Origin: Hwanghaeella grinnelliae
GTDB taxonomy: Bacteria; Pseudomonadota; Alphaproteobacteria; UBA8366; Aestuariispiraceae
DNA: 64,000 bases
Direction of reading: 5' to 3'
Assembly: GCF_004005845.1 (NCBI RefSeq)
Contig: NZ_SADE01000003.1
Coordinates: 744,001 to 808,000, forward strand
In this document: one piece after another, positions 63,809 to 64,000 of the stretch
Layout of the letters: every line of letters begins with the position of its first letter
Position numbering within the stretch: position 1 is the first letter of the stretch
Made by a program: the position numbers and the translations under genes
Notes under the pieces: generated by a model
Told to the model about the DNA's origin: nothing
Database searches by the model: none
What the model saw: only the letters and a program-made list of their open reading frames with translations

Positions 63809-64000
63809 CTAGCCAAACGACTGGCTCGCCAAAGCGAACATGCTCGCGGGTCCCTCCGGGACCGGCTGCCGTCCCTTGACCATGGCTGTCACCGGGCTGA
63901 CACGCGTCAGGCCCAGGCTTTCCAGCCAATCACTCAGGCCATGCCTCGCATGGACATCAATGCGCACAAATTTCCCATGGAGCGTCGAGAGCTGGCTTAG
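63809..64000 (-). CDS. GNAT acetyltransferase, C-terminal end only
   Basis: The last 63 codons: KFVRIDVHARHGLSDWLESL, LGLTRVSPVTAMV and the end MFALASQSFG, typical of the second domain (Acetyltransf_18 type) of two-domain GNAT proteins. The start is beyond the window. It is 19 bp upstream of the PLP enzyme on the same strand, probably the same operon. Confidence 0.7.
   Translation of the reverse strand, partial: LSQLSTLHGKFVRIDVHARHGLSDWLESLGLTRVSPVTAMVKGRQPVPEGPASMFALASQSFG

Overview
The window looks like a high-GC alphaproteobacterial chromosome, most likely Rhodospirillales-like; genus cannot be read from it. Supporting signs are a complete-looking Tad/Cpa pilus operon in alphaproteobacterial order, VPLPA-type C-terminal sorting signals, many LysR/CoA-transferase/hydantoinase catabolic clusters, and a B12-dependent methylmalonyl-CoA mutase. 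The left third is catabolic: two VPLPA-CTERM surface proteins flanking a dead LysR fragment (1-1 kb); a hydantoin/carbamoyl amino acid cluster (1.06-5.7 kb: carbamoylase, racemase, amidase, hydantoinase); a LysR/EamA exporter pair; a carnitine-dehydrogenase-like enzyme, SDR, GNAT and D-hydroxyacid dehydrogenase (to 10.9 kb). Then comes the Tad pilus operon flp-cpaABCDEF-tadBC with tadD convergent (11.3-21.0 kb).

The middle (21-47 kb) holds a CoA-transferase/TPP-enzyme/acyl-CoA dehydrogenase cluster with its LysR, a D-serine-dehydratase-like enzyme, methylmalonyl-CoA mutase, a YHS protein, the queuosine set yhhQ-queA-tgt-queG, a scrambled region (37.2-39.7 kb) in which a 0.26 kb segment is duplicated around a two-gene accessory module, an amidohydrolase, rpmB, pagL and an SpmA/SpmB-type protein.

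The highlight is 47.1-54.9 kb: a 7.7 kb island inserted in a tRNA-Arg(CCT) gene and bounded by a perfect 45-bp direct repeat of the tRNA 3' half. It carries no integrase, only an RNA-repair system: rtcR (CARF/sigma54 activator) divergent from rsr (Ro/TROVE protein), five tandem Y-RNA-like genes, rtcB ligase, an RlaP-type nucleotidyltransferase and rtcA cyclase. A good sigma54 promoter precedes rsr, so RtcR probably switches on proteins and RNAs together. The five RNAs share a Ro-type stem with compensatory base changes and carry tRNA-like modules whose T arm precedes a closed acceptor-like stem and a D arm, that is, permuted tRNA mimics. Single Y RNAs beside rsr/rtc are known; a five-copy diversified array packaged as an integrase-less tRNA island is the most unusual thing here.

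Right of the island, 0.94 kb looks decayed. It is followed by a fused MOSC-flavoprotein-Rieske protein (55.8-58.1 kb), possibly a self-sufficient molybdenum N-reductase, and then a minus-strand catabolic operon (GNAT, D-serine-dehydratase-like enzyme, two DAO-type oxidases, aldehyde dehydrogenase) to the window end.
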